Source: Rikenella sp031549665
GTDB lineage: Bacteria > Bacteroidota > Bacteroidia > Bacteroidales > Rikenellaceae
Direction of reading: 5' to 3'
DNA: 64,000 nucleotides
Assembly (NCBI GenBank): GCA_031549665.1
Contig: JAVBPJ010000001.1
Span: 268,118-332,117, forward strand
Shown piece by piece: positions 24,733-33,276 of this stretch. Positions within the stretch are counted from its first letter, which is position 1. Each line of letters begins with the position of its first letter. The notes beneath the pieces were generated by a model. That model did no database searches. It had not been told where the DNA came from and saw nothing but the letters and a program-made list of their open reading frames with translations. A program made the translations under genes and the position numbers.

Positions 24733-25317
24733 TTAGAGTGTATCCTCGTAGCGTTTCTCCACCACCTTCCAGTCGATGATGTTCCACAGGCCGCCCAGGA
24801 AGTCGGGACGGCGGTTTTGATAATCCAGGTAGTAGGCATGCTCCCACACGTCGGCCGTCAGCAGGGGCGTAGCGCCCGCTTTCAGCGGATTCATCGCGTT
24901 GGGGCCTTGCGATATTTCGAGTTTCCCGCCCTTGGCAGAGAGCCAGGCCCAACCCGAACCGAAGAGCGAAACACCCGCTTTGGCGAACTCTTCCTTCATT
25001 TTTTCGAACGACCCGAAATCGCGGTCGATCGCCTCGAGCAGTTTTCCCGTGGGGGCCGCCTGCGGCGTGGCCGAAAAAGTGTAGAAGAAGAACGTGTGGT
25101 TCCAAGCCTGCGCGGCATTGTTGAAGATGGGACCCTCGGCCTTCACGACCAGCTCTTCGAGCGTATCGTTGGCCATCGGGGTGTCGGCAACCAGGTTGTT
25201 CAGGTTGTTGATGTAGGCGGCGTGGTGCTTGCCCCAGTGGAATTCAAGGGTGCGGGCGCTGATTACCGGTTCCAGGGCGTTCATCGCGTAAGGTAGGGGG
25301 GGGAGTTCAAATTTCAT
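24733..25317 (-). CDS. sodB: Iron/manganese superoxide dismutase
   Basis: Cytoplasmic enzyme that dismutates superoxide, 194 residues, full length for the Fe/Mn family. The four metal ligands are visible: His in HWGKHHAAYINNLN, His in WNHTFFFYTF, and Asp plus His in DVWEHAYYLDYQNRR. SLFGSGWAWL precedes the third ligand. Metal preference (iron, manganese or cambialistic) cannot be told reliably. It has a textbook promoter (25363-25393) and lies divergent from the B12 binding-protein gene. Confidence 0.95.
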   Translation of the reverse strand: MKFELPPLPYAMNALEPVISARTLEFHWGKHHAAYINNLNNLVADTPMANDTLEELVVKAEGPIFNNAAQAWNHTFFFYTFSATPQAAPTGKLLEAIDRDFGSFEKMKEEFAKAGVSLFGSGWAWLSAKGGKLEISQGPNAMNPLKAGATPLLTADVWEHAYYLDYQNRRPDFLGGLWNIIDWKVVEKRYEDTL

Positions 25318-25362
25318 AAAGCGACAGGGTTTTTTAGGTGTTAAAGGTTTGTTGATTTTTTA

Positions 25363-25405
25363 CAAAGATAGCAGGGGCAAAATCCATTCCAAACTTCTAC
25401 ATTTG
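25363..25405. promoter_or_regulatory. Overlapping divergent promoters for sodB and btuF
   Basis: Minus strand: TTTG (25390-25393), 19 bases, then TATCTTTG (25363-25370), a perfect consensus for sodB. Plus strand: TACATTTG (25398-25405) reads toward btuF. The sodB -33 element lies within about 5 bases of the btuF -7 box, so the two polymerases should compete. Confidence 0.7.
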
Positions 25406-25438
25406 TCCCGGGTTGGTTTTCCGCCTTTTTTCTTTCCG

Positions 25439-26542
25439 ATGCGTTTTTTTCGGCTATCATACCTGTTTTTAGCGTTTTCGCCTCTGCTCTGGAGCGGATG
25501 CGGCACGGCCCCGAAGCAGGCGCAGGCCGACACGCTGGCCGTACTTTACCAGCCCCGTTACGCCACCCATTTCGAACTGCGGAAGACCGCCGACGGAGGA
25601 GCGCTGCTCCGCGTACGCAACCCCTGGCAGGGCGCCGATAGCGTGGTCCGCGACTACCCGCTGCCGGAGGCCGCCACGCGGCTGGTGTGCATGTCCTCGT
25701 CGCACGTGGCCTTTTTGGATGCGCTGGGCAAGACAGACGCGGTGGCGGGCGTGTCGGGCCGCCGCTTCATCAGCAACCCCGCTATTCGGAACAACCCCTC
25801 GGTGGCCGAGGTGGGTTACGAACAGCAGCTCAACTACGAACTCATCGTGGGCCTCGGGGCCGACTGGGCGCTCACCTACGAAGTGGCCGGCGAGAACTCG
25901 GCCGCCAGCGACAAGCTCCGGCAACTGGGCGTACGCACCCTTTGCGTTGCCGATTACCTGGAAAACAACCCCCTGGGCAGGGCCGAGTGGATCGTCGCCT
26001 TTGGCGCCCTGACCGGCGTGCTGGACGAGAGTGTCCGCCAGTTCGAACAGATTGAACGGGCCTACCTCGAAACGGCCCGCAAAGCGGCCTCGGACGACAC
26101 GCTCCACCGCCCCCGCGTGATGCTGAACGCCCCCTACCGCGACGTGTGGTACCTGCCGGGCGACCGCAGCTACTTGGTGCGCCTGATTCGGGACGCGGGC
26201 GGAAGCTACCTGGCCGCCGGAGTCGACAACGACGTAAGCCGCCCCGTCAGCAGCGAACAGGCCCTGCTTTACCTGAGCCGGGCCGACGTGTGGCTGAACC
26301 CCGGACAGGGCGTCGGCACGCTGCGGCAACTCCAAATCGACTACCCCCGCTTCGCCCACGTACCGGCGGTGGCCCGGGGGGCCGTCTACAACAACGACGC
26401 CCGATCGACCCCCGAGGGAGGCAGCGACTTCTGGGAATCAGGCAACGTACACCCCGAACGCATTCTGGCCGATCTGGTTCGAATTTTCCATCCCGACCGG
26501 ATGCCCGGCCACACCCTTTATTACTTCCGCCGCCTTGAATAG
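25439..26542 (+). CDS. btuF: B12/iron-complex ABC transporter substrate-binding lipoprotein
   Basis: Predicted periplasmic binding protein of 367 residues, FecB/BtuF class. The ATG at 25439 begins a signal peptide (MRFFRLSYLFLAFSPLLWSGC, lipobox WSGC). The periplasmic-binding-protein domain shows RLVCMSSSHVAFLDALGKTDAVAGVSG, GLGADWALTYEV and DVWYLPGDRSYLVRLIRDAGGSYL. It is followed by permease and ATPase genes with overlapping ends, so it forms a complete importer. Cobalamin is the inferred ligand from the nearby riboswitch-controlled btuB operon, but siderophore or haem importers look alike and no riboswitch precedes this gene. Confidence 0.82.
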   Translation: MRFFRLSYLFLAFSPLLWSGCGTAPKQAQADTLAVLYQPRYATHFELRKTADGGALLRVRNPWQGADSVVRDYPLPEAATRLVCMSSSHVAFLDALGKTDAVAGVSGRRFISNPAIRNNPSVAEVGYEQQLNYELIVGLGADWALTYEVAGENSAASDKLRQLGVRTLCVADYLENNPLGRAEWIVAFGALTGVLDESVRQFEQIERAYLETARKAASDDTLHRPRVMLNAPYRDVWYLPGDRSYLVRLIRDAGGSYLAAGVDNDVSRPVSSEQALLYLSRADVWLNPGQGVGTLRQLQIDYPRFAHVPAVARGAVYNNDARSTPEGGSDFWESGNVHPERILADLVRIFHPDRMPGHTLYYFRRLE

Positions 26543-27521
26543 ATCGACCCTGCTTTTTACCGCCGCAGCGGTATTGCTGGCGGTGCTTTTCGCCGCCGAC
26601 CTGCTGGTGGGCTCCGTGGCCGTTCCGTGGAGCGAGCTGGGCACGCCCGGCAGCCTCGGCCAGCGGTTGCTGTTCGACTTCCGCCTGCCCAAGGCCCTTG
26701 CGGCCCTGTTGGCGGGGGGCGGTTTGTCGCTGGCGGGCCTGCTGATGCAAACCATCTTTCGCAACCCGCTCGCGGGCCCCTACGTGCTGGGCGTAAGTTC
26801 GGGCGCGGGACTGGGCGTGGCTCTTTTTCTACTGGGGGGAACGGGCCTGGGATTGGGGCTGGCGCGCGACCTGGGGGTGGCCCTTGCCGCATGGATCGGC
26901 GCCGGAGCCATTCTGCTGGTGGTGATGGCCGTTTCGGCCCGCATCCGCGACATGATGGCCGTGCTGATCCTCGGCATGATGTTCGGAAGCGCCGCCGGAG
27001 CTTTCATCAACGTACTGCAATACTTCAGTAACGAAGCGGCCCTGAAGGGGTTCGTCGTCTGGTCGATGGGGAGCCTCGGCGGCTTGTCGCACGGACAACT
27101 GTGGGTGCTGGGCCTTTGCACGATCTCCGGCATCGGTTTGGCGCTGAGTGCCGTCAAACCGCTCAACCTGCTGCTGCTGGGCGAACAGTACGCCCAAACG
27201 ATGGGCGTTCGGCTGACCCGCACGCGCGGCATCGTCTTTTTGGCCACCTCGCTGCTGGCCGGCAGCGCAACGGCCTTTTGCGGCCCGATCGCCTTTGTTG
27301 GAATCGCCGTGCCGCACATCGCCCGGATGCTCTTCCGCACGGCCAACCACCGCGTGTTGCTGCCCGCCGTTTTGCTGACGGGAAGCTGCCTGATGCTGCT
27401 GTGCGACCTGGTGTCGCAACTGCCCGGATTCGACCTCGTACTGCCCATCAACACCGTTACGGCCCTGTTCGGCATTCCGGTGGTGGTGCTGGTGGTATGG
27501 AATAACAAACGCTCCCGATGA
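26535..27521 (+). CDS. btuC: FecCD/BtuC-family ABC transporter permease
   Basis: Polytopic inner-membrane permease of 328 residues that pairs with the binding protein before it. It has the family motifs LPKALAALLAGGGLSLAGLLMQ, RNPLAGPYVLGVSSGAGLG, and the late AFCGPIAFVGIAVPHIARML coupling helix. About ten hydrophobic segments are visible. The start is a TTG at 26535, chosen because it gives the expected first transmembrane helix and overlaps the upstream stop by 8 bases; the first in-frame ATG lies too far inside the conserved domain. Confidence 0.88.
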   Translation: MNRSTLLFTAAAVLLAVLFAADLLVGSVAVPWSELGTPGSLGQRLLFDFRLPKALAALLAGGGLSLAGLLMQTIFRNPLAGPYVLGVSSGAGLGVALFLLGGTGLGLGLARDLGVALAAWIGAGAILLVVMAVSARIRDMMAVLILGMMFGSAAGAFINVLQYFSNEAALKGFVVWSMGSLGGLSHGQLWVLGLCTISGIGLALSAVKPLNLLLLGEQYAQTMGVRLTRTRGIVFLATSLLAGSATAFCGPIAFVGIAVPHIARMLFRTANHRVLLPAVLLTGSCLMLLCDLVSQLPGFDLVLPINTVTALFGIPVVVLVVWNNKRSR

Positions 27522-28264
27522 TCCGCACCGAACACCTCACCCTGGGCTATGCCGACCGGCTGCTGATCGACGACCTGTCGATCAGCGCCGGCGGCGGGCA
27601 GCTCATCGGACTGCTGGGCCGCAACGGCGTGGGCAAAAGCACCCTGCTGCGGGCCATGGCCGGAGTGCTGAAACCCCTGTCGGGAACCGTTCTTGTGGGC
27701 AGCCGCCCCATCGGTTCGCTCACCCCCGCCGAACGCGCCGAACGGGTATCGTTCGTTTCGACCGAGAACCATTCGGTGGCCCACCTGCGCGTGAGCGAAG
27801 TGGTCGAAATGGGACGCGCACCCTACACGGGCTGGCTGGGAACCCTCTCGGCGCAGGAACGCGCCCTGGCCGACCAGGCGCTGGATCGGGTGGGGATGCT
27901 TCCGTTCCGCAACAAAGAACTCCGCACCCTGAGCGACGGCGAACGGGGCCGGGTGATGATCGCCCGCGCCCTGACCCAGGACACGCCGGTGATGCTGCTC
28001 GACGAACCGACCGCCTTTCTGGACATCCCGAACCGGTTCCAAATAGCATTGCTGCTGCGCGAACTGGCGCACGACACGGGCAAGACGATTCTTTTCTCGT
28101 CGCACGACCTGTCGACGGCCCTGCAACTGTGCGACACGCTGTGGGTGGCCTCGCACAGGGGCGTTGCGGCGGGCCCTGTGGCCGAGGTGGTGGCCTCGGG
28201 GGCGCTGGAGGTCATTTTCGAGGGAACCTCCCTGCGGCTCGAGGGTACCGAGGTACGGTACTAA
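27518..28264 (+). CDS. btuD: FecE/BtuD-family ABC transporter ATP-binding protein
   Basis: ATPase of 248 residues powering the importer. It has Walker A GRNGVGKST, a Q-loop at VSFVSTENHSVAHLRVSEVVEMGRAPY and Walker B VMLLDEPTAFLD with FSSHDLSTALQLCD. The signature is LSDGERGRVMIARAL, so the usual LSGGE reads LSDGE, a common variant in this subfamily. The ATG overlaps the permease stop (ATGA). It is the last gene of the btuFCD unit. Confidence 0.88.
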   Translation: MIRTEHLTLGYADRLLIDDLSISAGGGQLIGLLGRNGVGKSTLLRAMAGVLKPLSGTVLVGSRPIGSLTPAERAERVSFVSTENHSVAHLRVSEVVEMGRAPYTGWLGTLSAQERALADQALDRVGMLPFRNKELRTLSDGERGRVMIARALTQDTPVMLLDEPTAFLDIPNRFQIALLLRELAHDTGKTILFSSHDLSTALQLCDTLWVASHRGVAAGPVAEVVASGALEVIFEGTSLRLEGTEVRY

Positions 28265-28295
28265 GTCCGCTTCCCGGATGAGGGTGCAGGGGCCG

Positions 28296-28338
28296 AAAAA
28301 GAAAGAAGGCCTCGACTCATTATCAAGTCAAGGCCTTC
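28296..28338 (-). terminator. Intrinsic terminator after the ECF sigma gene
   Basis: GAAGGCCT (28305-28312) pairs with AGGCCTTC (28331-28338), continued by GACT/AGTC after one mismatch, loop of 8. The A-rich left flank gives TTTCTTTTTC on the minus strand. Confidence 0.8.
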
Positions 28339-28357
28339 CACGAAAGCAACTTTTATA

Positions 28358-28942
28358 TTACACCAAACTCAGTTGCTTTTGTTCGATCATTTTGCGCAGG
28401 TTAATCAGCGCGTAACGCATCCGTCCCAAGGCGGTGTTGATGCTCACGCCGGTTTGTTCCGAAATCTCCTTGAAGCTGAGGTCTTCGTAGTGCCGCAGCA
28501 CCACCACTTCGCGCTGCTCCTGGGGCAGGAGGTCGATCAGGGTGCGGATTTCGGCGTCGATCTGTTCCTTGATCATCCGGTCTTCGATGTTCGGGTCGGA
28601 CTGTTTGTCGTTGGGGAAGAGTTCGTAGGGGGTGTCTTCCGGGGTTATGTGAACCACTTTTTTATTGCTCCGGAAGTAGTCAATCACCTGATTGTGTGCA
28701 ATACGCATGGTCCATGAGATGAACTTGCCGCTCTCCACATAACTTCCGGCGCGGAAACTGTTCAATACTTTGATAAAGGTTTCTTGCACCAAATCGTCGG
28801 CCACCTGACGATTTTTCACCATCGAAAAGATGTAGTTAAACACCTTTTGACGATTTTGCTCGATCAATTCCCCGATGGAAGCCCCTCCCGAGAGGGGCGA
28901 ATGGGGGCCTTTTTGACCGGTTTTTTCTATATTCGTTTTCAT
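28358..28942 (-). CDS. Sigma-70 family RNA polymerase sigma factor (ECF type)
   Basis: A 194-residue ECF-like sigma factor. Region 2 lies at about residues 28-95 (VFNYIFSMVKNRQVADDLVQETFIKVL, SWTMRIAHNQVIDYFRSNKK) and region 4 at about 135-185 (LPQEQREVVVLRHYEDLSFKEISEQTGVSINTALGRMRYAL). The N-terminal 25 residues are an unstructured extension. No anti-sigma gene is adjacent, so control is not evident from context. No clear promoter was found in the 28943-29136 gap, which otherwise holds only the terminator of the next gene. Confidence 0.9.
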   Translation of the reverse strand: MKTNIEKTGQKGPHSPLSGGASIGELIEQNRQKVFNYIFSMVKNRQVADDLVQETFIKVLNSFRAGSYVESGKFISWTMRIAHNQVIDYFRSNKKVVHITPEDTPYELFPNDKQSDPNIEDRMIKEQIDAEIRTLIDLLPQEQREVVVLRHYEDLSFKEISEQTGVSINTALGRMRYALINLRKMIEQKQLSLV

Positions 28943-29081
28943 TGGGTTCGGATCTTTTAATTCCGCAGGGGGTCAGTGATTGGCCTTACCACTGGTTGCG
29001 ACCCGCTGCCTGTTCAATACGGCTGTCTGTAAAAACAAGAACCGTGCCAAACCCGATTTTTAGTATTTTCCCGATTTTTTG

Positions 29082-29114
29082 AAAAAATAAAAAGGCCTCT
29101 GTTTCCAGAGGCCT
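29082..29114 (-). terminator. Intrinsic terminator after the zinc-ribbon gene
   Basis: Perfect 8-bp stem AGGCCTCT (29093-29100) / AGAGGCCT (29107-29114), loop GTTTCC, with a minus-strand T-run from the A-rich 29082-29092. Confidence 0.85.
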
Positions 29115-29136
29115 CATTCGATTGATTGATCGTGCG

Positions 29137-29889
29137 TTATTCGATGGTATCCGCCACCAGAATCCGACCGCAATATTCGCAAACAATCACCTTTTTCGAC
29201 AGCATAATGTCGAGTTGGCGTTGCGGGGGAATCCGGTTGAAGCAGCCGCCGCAGGCGTCGCGTTTTACGGTTACCACGGCCAGCCCGTTGCGTACATTCT
29301 TGCGGATGCGTTCGTAGGCGCTCAGGTAGCGTTCTTCGACCTTGGAGCGGAGTACGCCGGCTTGCTTTTCGAGTTCGGCCAGCTCTTTGGCGGTCTCCTG
29401 CTCGATGCCGGCCAGCTCTTCGCGCTTGGCCTCCAGGGCGATTTTGCGGTCGTCGATCAGCTCTTTGGTTTGGTCGGCCAGCCCTTTTTTCATTTTGGCG
29501 TCGGCGTTGAACTCTTTGATCTGCTTCTCGCACAGTTCGATTTCGAGCTTTTGGAACTCGATCTCTTTCGACAGCGAATCGAACTCGCGGTTGTTGCGCA
29601 CGTTGGCTTGCTGCTCTTCGTATTTTTTGATGTGGGCCTTGGCGTTCTCGATCTCCTCTTTTTTGGCTTTGGCCTCTTTGGCGAGTTCTTCAGCTTCGCC
29701 GAGGTAGCCGGCCATACGGGTTTCGAGGCCGCTCAGGATGTCTTCGAGGTCCTGCACTTCGAACGGAAGTTCCCCCTTGAGGCGGTTGATGCTGTCCATT
29801 TTCGAGTCGATCTGCTGCAATTCATACAGGATGGCGATTCGCTGTTCGGTGGAGAGTTCTTCGACGTTCTTGGTGGTTTTTGTTGCCAT
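29137..29889 (-). CDS. Coiled-coil protein with C-terminal C4 zinc ribbon
   Basis: A 250-residue protein of the C4-type zinc-ribbon family (HP0958/CdsZ-like). Residues about 25-195 form a long charged coiled coil. The tail holds two CxxC pairs (ACGGCFNRIPP and CEYCGRIL) that should bind one zinc. Family members have been linked to flagellar or nucleic-acid-related roles in other phyla; the function in Bacteroidota is not established. It is 15 bases downstream of the NIF3-like gene and probably shares its transcript. Confidence 0.85.
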   Translation of the reverse strand: MATKTTKNVEELSTEQRIAILYELQQIDSKMDSINRLKGELPFEVQDLEDILSGLETRMAGYLGEAEELAKEAKAKKEEIENAKAHIKKYEEQQANVRNNREFDSLSKEIEFQKLEIELCEKQIKEFNADAKMKKGLADQTKELIDDRKIALEAKREELAGIEQETAKELAELEKQAGVLRSKVEERYLSAYERIRKNVRNGLAVVTVKRDACGGCFNRIPPQRQLDIMLSKKVIVCEYCGRILVADTIE

Positions 29890-29904
29890 GGGATAAGGTG
29901 TGCG

Positions 29905-30696
29905 TTACTTGCCGAGGGTGAAGTAATTGACCGGATTCGAGGGGGAGTCGCCCCGGCGGACGGCAAAGGTAGGGATTTTTTTCGAGATTTGCTCTGAAAA
30001 AATCTCGAGCACCTGCTGCTCCGTCTCGTAGTGTCCGGCGTCGACAAGGGCGAAATCCGGAGCGGCCCGTTGAAAATCGTGGTATTTGAGGTCGGCGGTC
30101 AGGTAGAGGTCGGCCTGCCGGCAGGCCGTGTCGATGAACTCGCTGCCGCTGCCGCCGCAAAGGGCCACCCGCCGGACAAGGCCTCCGCCTCCGGCGTGGC
30201 GCAGGCAACCGACGCCGAGCAGGCGGGCCGTGCGCTCCAGAAACGCTTCGAGCGGCAGGGGTTCTTCCAGGGTGCCGATCCGTCCGGCTCCCACCTGCGG
30301 GTGGTGGGCCGACGGAACCAGCGGCCCCTCGGGACGGATCCCCAGCCGTTCGGCCAGCCGCACGTTCACTCCGCCCGGGGCGTTGTCGATGTTGGTGTGG
30401 CACGAGTAGATGGCGATCCCACGGCGCAGGGCGCGGGCCACGATCCGCTCGACGGGCGTGGCGTCGGTTACCTGCCGGATTCCCCGGAACAGCAGCGGAT
30501 GGTGGCTGACAATCAGGTCGCAGCCCTGCTCAAGGGCTTGATCGATCGACGATTCGGTTACATCCAGCGTGAGCAGGACGGCGCGCACGGGCTGGTGGGA
30601 TTCGCCCACCTGCAGGCCCGAGTTGTCCCACTCCTCCTGCCAGGCAAGGGGAGCAAAGGCTTCGAGAGCCTCCATGACGTCGCGCAACAGGGTCAT
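29905..30696 (-). CDS. NIF3-like dinuclear metal protein (DUF34)
   Basis: Protein of 263 residues of the NIF3/DUF34 family, sometimes annotated as GTP cyclohydrolase 1 type 2, an assignment that is not firmly supported. It has the metal ligand segments WDNSGLQVG, LIVSHHPLLFRG and YSCHTNIDNAPGGVN, and the late LVDAGHYETEQ. It lacks the extra inserted domain seen in long versions. The gene is 5 bases after the MerR regulator and 15 bases before the zinc-ribbon gene; NIF3 next to a zinc-ribbon coiled coil is a common pairing in bacteria. Confidence 0.9.
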   Translation of the reverse strand: MTLLRDVMEALEAFAPLAWQEEWDNSGLQVGESHQPVRAVLLTLDVTESSIDQALEQGCDLIVSHHPLLFRGIRQVTDATPVERIVARALRRGIAIYSCHTNIDNAPGGVNVRLAERLGIRPEGPLVPSAHHPQVGAGRIGTLEEPLPLEAFLERTARLLGVGCLRHAGGGGLVRRVALCGGSGSEFIDTACRQADLYLTADLKYHDFQRAAPDFALVDAGHYETEQQVLEIFSEQISKKIPTFAVRRGDSPSNPVNYFTLGK

Positions 30697-30701
30697 CGCT
30701 T

Positions 30702-31322
30702 TTAAAACAGGGTGGGTTCGATGTAACGGGGTTTTTCGGAAACCGGGGCGGGGGCCGGCGTCTCGGCCGGCGATTCGGCGGCGGGGAAAGAAAAATCTTC
30801 GGAAACCGACACTTCGTACCCCTCAACAGGCACATCCGGCTGCGGATCGGCCGTTTCGGCGAGCGGCGGTTCGCTCTCGCGCAGGTCGGCCGCCTCGGAC
30901 GGATCGGGAAAATCGGGCTGGTCGATGCCCGTCAGCACAATTTGGGTCTCGTTGGTCTGGTCGCCCAGTTCGGCCTTGATTTCGAGCAGCGTGGCCCGGA
31001 TCCGTTGCAGGTGTTCCACCACCTGCACCTCGCGTTTGAGCGAATTTTTATTGTCGCGGATCGAGGCCTTGTTGTCCCTGATGTACTTTTCGGCCCCTTC
31101 GAGGGTCATCCGCTTCTCGCGCACCAGGTGGTAGATCAGCTTCAGGTTCTCGATATCCTCGGGGGTGAACAGGCGGTTTCCCTTGTTGTTCTTGCGGGGT
31201 TTAAGGATGGGGAATCGCTTCTCCCAAAAGCGGATGAGCGATGGGTTGACATCGAACATTTCCGAGACTTCGCCCATGCTGAAAAACAGCTTGCGGGAAC
31301 CTTTTTTGGGAGAGGGTGTCAT
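30702..31322 (-). CDS. MerR-family transcriptional regulator
   Basis: A 206-residue regulator with an N-terminal MerR winged helix (LFFSMGEVSEMFDVNPSLIRFWEKRFPILKPRKNNKGNRLFT, about residues 13-55) and a helical dimerisation region. A long acidic, proline-rich tail (about 130-206) has no conserved effector cysteines. The ATG at 31322 begins the short lead into the domain; longer readings would pass through the divergent promoter region. A minus-strand box TACCTTAG (31349-31356) is a possible -7 element. Its effector is unknown. It heads a three-gene run with the NIF3 and zinc-ribbon genes. Confidence 0.87.
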   Translation of the reverse strand: MTPSPKKGSRKLFFSMGEVSEMFDVNPSLIRFWEKRFPILKPRKNNKGNRLFTPEDIENLKLIYHLVREKRMTLEGAEKYIRDNKASIRDNKNSLKREVQVVEHLQRIRATLLEIKAELGDQTNETQIVLTGIDQPDFPDPSEAADLRESEPPLAETADPQPDVPVEGYEVSVSEDFSFPAAESPAETPAPAPVSEKPRYIEPTLF

Positions 31323-31369
31323 GCTTCCTGGTGGTGGGGTTTCGACGGCTAAGGTAGGCAAAAAAGCGT

Positions 31370-31377
31370 TACCTTTG
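31370..31377 (+). promoter_or_regulatory. -7 box of the riboflavin kinase gene
   Basis: TACCTTTG, 9 bases before the ATG at 31387, in the space shared with the divergent MerR gene. Confidence 0.65.
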
Positions 31378-31386
31378 TTCCCGACT

Positions 31387-31779
31387 ATGGAAATTATCGA
31401 GCGCATCACCGGCCGTGTCGAACCGGGCCGAGGACTGGGACGAACGCTGGGTTTCCCCACCGCCAACCTCACCCCCGGCCACCCGTTCCGGTCTGCGTAC
31501 GGGGTTTACCTGGCCCGCGCCCTGGTGGGCGACACGCGCCACTGGGCGCTGGTTTCAGCGGGGGTTCGCCCCACCGTCGAGGAGCGGGGCGGGCTGAAGA
31601 TCGAGGCTTTCCTGCTCGACTTCCACGAAACGCTCTACCGCCAAACCATCACCCTCGAACTGCTCCGGTTCCTGCGGCCCGAGGTGCGGTTCGACTCGGT
31701 CGAGTCGCTGCGCGCGGCCATGGAAGCCGACCTCACACAAGCAAAACAACTCATCGCTCATGGAGACTATTCCTTATAA
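31387..31779 (+). CDS. Stand-alone riboflavin kinase
   Basis: Phosphorylates riboflavin to FMN. At 130 residues it is only the kinase domain, matching the C-terminal half of bifunctional RibF: GRVEPGRGLGRTLGFPTANL carries the PTAN nucleotide-binding motif, GVYLARALVG and VSAGVRPTVEERGGLKIEAFLLDF follow, and it ends with TITLELLRFLRPEVRFDSVESLRAAM. The promoter box 9 bases upstream fixes the start, so no FAD synthetase half is present. FAD synthesis must be encoded elsewhere. Its end overlaps the ahcY start by 20 bases. Confidence 0.85.
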   Translation: MEIIERITGRVEPGRGLGRTLGFPTANLTPGHPFRSAYGVYLARALVGDTRHWALVSAGVRPTVEERGGLKIEAFLLDFHETLYRQTITLELLRFLRPEVRFDSVESLRAAMEADLTQAKQLIAHGDYSL

Positions 31780-33166
31780 AGTAGCCGACCTGTCGCTGGC
31801 CCAATGGGGCCGCAACGAGATCGAAATGGCCGAACACGAAATGCCTGGCCTGATGGCCCTGCGCCGCAAATACGCCGACCAAAAGCCCCTGCGGGGCGCC
31901 CGCATCATGGGGTCGCTGCACATGACCATCCAGACGGCCGTGCTGATCGAAACCCTCGTGGAACTGGGGGCCGAGGTGCGCTGGTGCAGCTGCAACATCT
32001 TTTCGACCCAGGATCATGCCGCCGCGGCGATGGCCCGGGCCGGCGTTCCGGTGTTCGCCTGGAAGGGCGAAACGCTCGAAGAGTACTGGTGGTGTACCTC
32101 GCAGGCCCTGCGGTTCGAGGGGGGAGCGGGCCCGCACCTGATCGTGGACGACGGGGGCGACGCCACCCTGCTGATCCATCAGGGGTTCGCCGCCGAAAAC
32201 GACTCCGCCACGCTCGACCGGACACCTGAGAGCCAGGAGGAGGCCGTTATCCTCGACCTGCTCCGCCGGACCCTCGCCGACGAACCCGGCCGCTGGCACC
32301 GCGCCGTGAGCGAACTGCGCGGCGTGTCGGAAGAGACCACCACCGGCGTCCACCGCCTGTACCAAATGATGGAGCGGGGCGAGCTGCTTTTCCCCGCCAT
32401 CAACGTCAACGACTCGGTAACCAAAAGCAAATTCGACAACCTGTACGGCTGCCGCGAATCGCTGGCCGACGGCATCAAACGCGCCACCGACATCATGATC
32501 GCCGGCAAGGTGGTGGTGGTGTGCGGCTACGGCGACGTGGGCAAGGGGTGCGCCAAAAGCATGCGCTCGTACGGCGCGCGGGTGGTCGTTACCGAAATCG
32601 ACCCCATTTGCGCCCTGCAGGCGGCCATGGAGGGGTTCGAGGTGAAAACCGTCGAGAGCGCCCTGGCCGAGGGAAACATATTCGTAACGGCCACCGGCAA
32701 CCGCGACATCATCCGGTTGGAACACATGCTCGGCATGAAAGACCAGGCCATTGTCTGCAACATCGGCCACTTCGACAACGAGATCCAGATGGATCGCCTC
32801 AACGGCTTCGCCGGAGCCACCCGCACCGAGATCAAGCCCCAGGTGGACAAATACACCTTTGCCGAGAGCGGCCGTTCGATCTTCGTACTGGCCGAGGGGC
32901 GGCTCGTGAACCTGGGTTGCGCCACCGGACACCCCTCGTTCGTGATGAGCAACTCGTTCTCGAACCAGGTGCTGGCCCAGCTCGACCTGTGGCAACATCC
33001 TCATGAGGTAGGCGTGTGCTGCCTGCCCAAACGGCTGGACGAAGAGGTGGCCCGCCTGCACCTCGAACAGTTGGGCGTCGAACTCACCCGGCTCACCCCC
33101 CAGCAGGCCTCCTACATCGGGGTCGGGGTCGAGGGGCCCTTCAAATCCGACCTGTACCGCTACTAA
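31760..33166 (+). CDS. ahcY: Adenosylhomocysteinase
   Basis: Reversibly splits S-adenosylhomocysteine to adenosine and homocysteine, keeping SAM methylation going. The 468-residue protein has MGSLHMTIQTAVLIETL, CNIFSTQDHAAAAMA, NVNDSVTKSKFDNLYGCRES (catalytic Lys/Asp/Asn region) and the NAD Rossmann loop CGYGDVGKGCAKSM. It ends with DLYRY, the typical K/R-Y-Y terminus. It includes the longer insertion seen in many bacterial and plant enzymes. It overlaps the flavokinase gene by 20 bases, so it is translated from the same message. Confidence 0.95.
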   Translation: METIPYKVADLSLAQWGRNEIEMAEHEMPGLMALRRKYADQKPLRGARIMGSLHMTIQTAVLIETLVELGAEVRWCSCNIFSTQDHAAAAMARAGVPVFAWKGETLEEYWWCTSQALRFEGGAGPHLIVDDGGDATLLIHQGFAAENDSATLDRTPESQEEAVILDLLRRTLADEPGRWHRAVSELRGVSEETTTGVHRLYQMMERGELLFPAINVNDSVTKSKFDNLYGCRESLADGIKRATDIMIAGKVVVVCGYGDVGKGCAKSMRSYGARVVVTEIDPICALQAAMEGFEVKTVESALAEGNIFVTATGNRDIIRLEHMLGMKDQAIVCNIGHFDNEIQMDRLNGFAGATRTEIKPQVDKYTFAESGRSIFVLAEGRLVNLGCATGHPSFVMSNSFSNQVLAQLDLWQHPHEVGVCCLPKRLDEEVARLHLEQLGVELTRLTPQQASYIGVGVEGPFKSDLYRY

Positions 33167-33240
33167 CCCCCCTGTCCGGAGTATTTTGTTCGATCCATAC
33201 GCCGAAAGCTTGGCTCGATAAAGTTCTGATCGATTTTTGC

Positions 33241-33248
33241 TACCTTTG
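33241..33248 (+). promoter_or_regulatory. -7 box of the rubrerythrin gene
   Basis: Exact TACCTTTG 28 bases before the ATG at 33277, in the 110-base gap after ahcY. Confidence 0.6.
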
Positions 33249-33276
33249 CGCAAGAACCGTAAAAACACCCATCATT

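Noticed and set aside
25439..28264. Calling the ABC importer a siderophore or haem system
   Set aside because: FecBCDE-type importers are similar, but the nearby riboswitch-controlled btuB/btuG and an adenosyltransferase favour B12. The ligand remains inferred, not proven.
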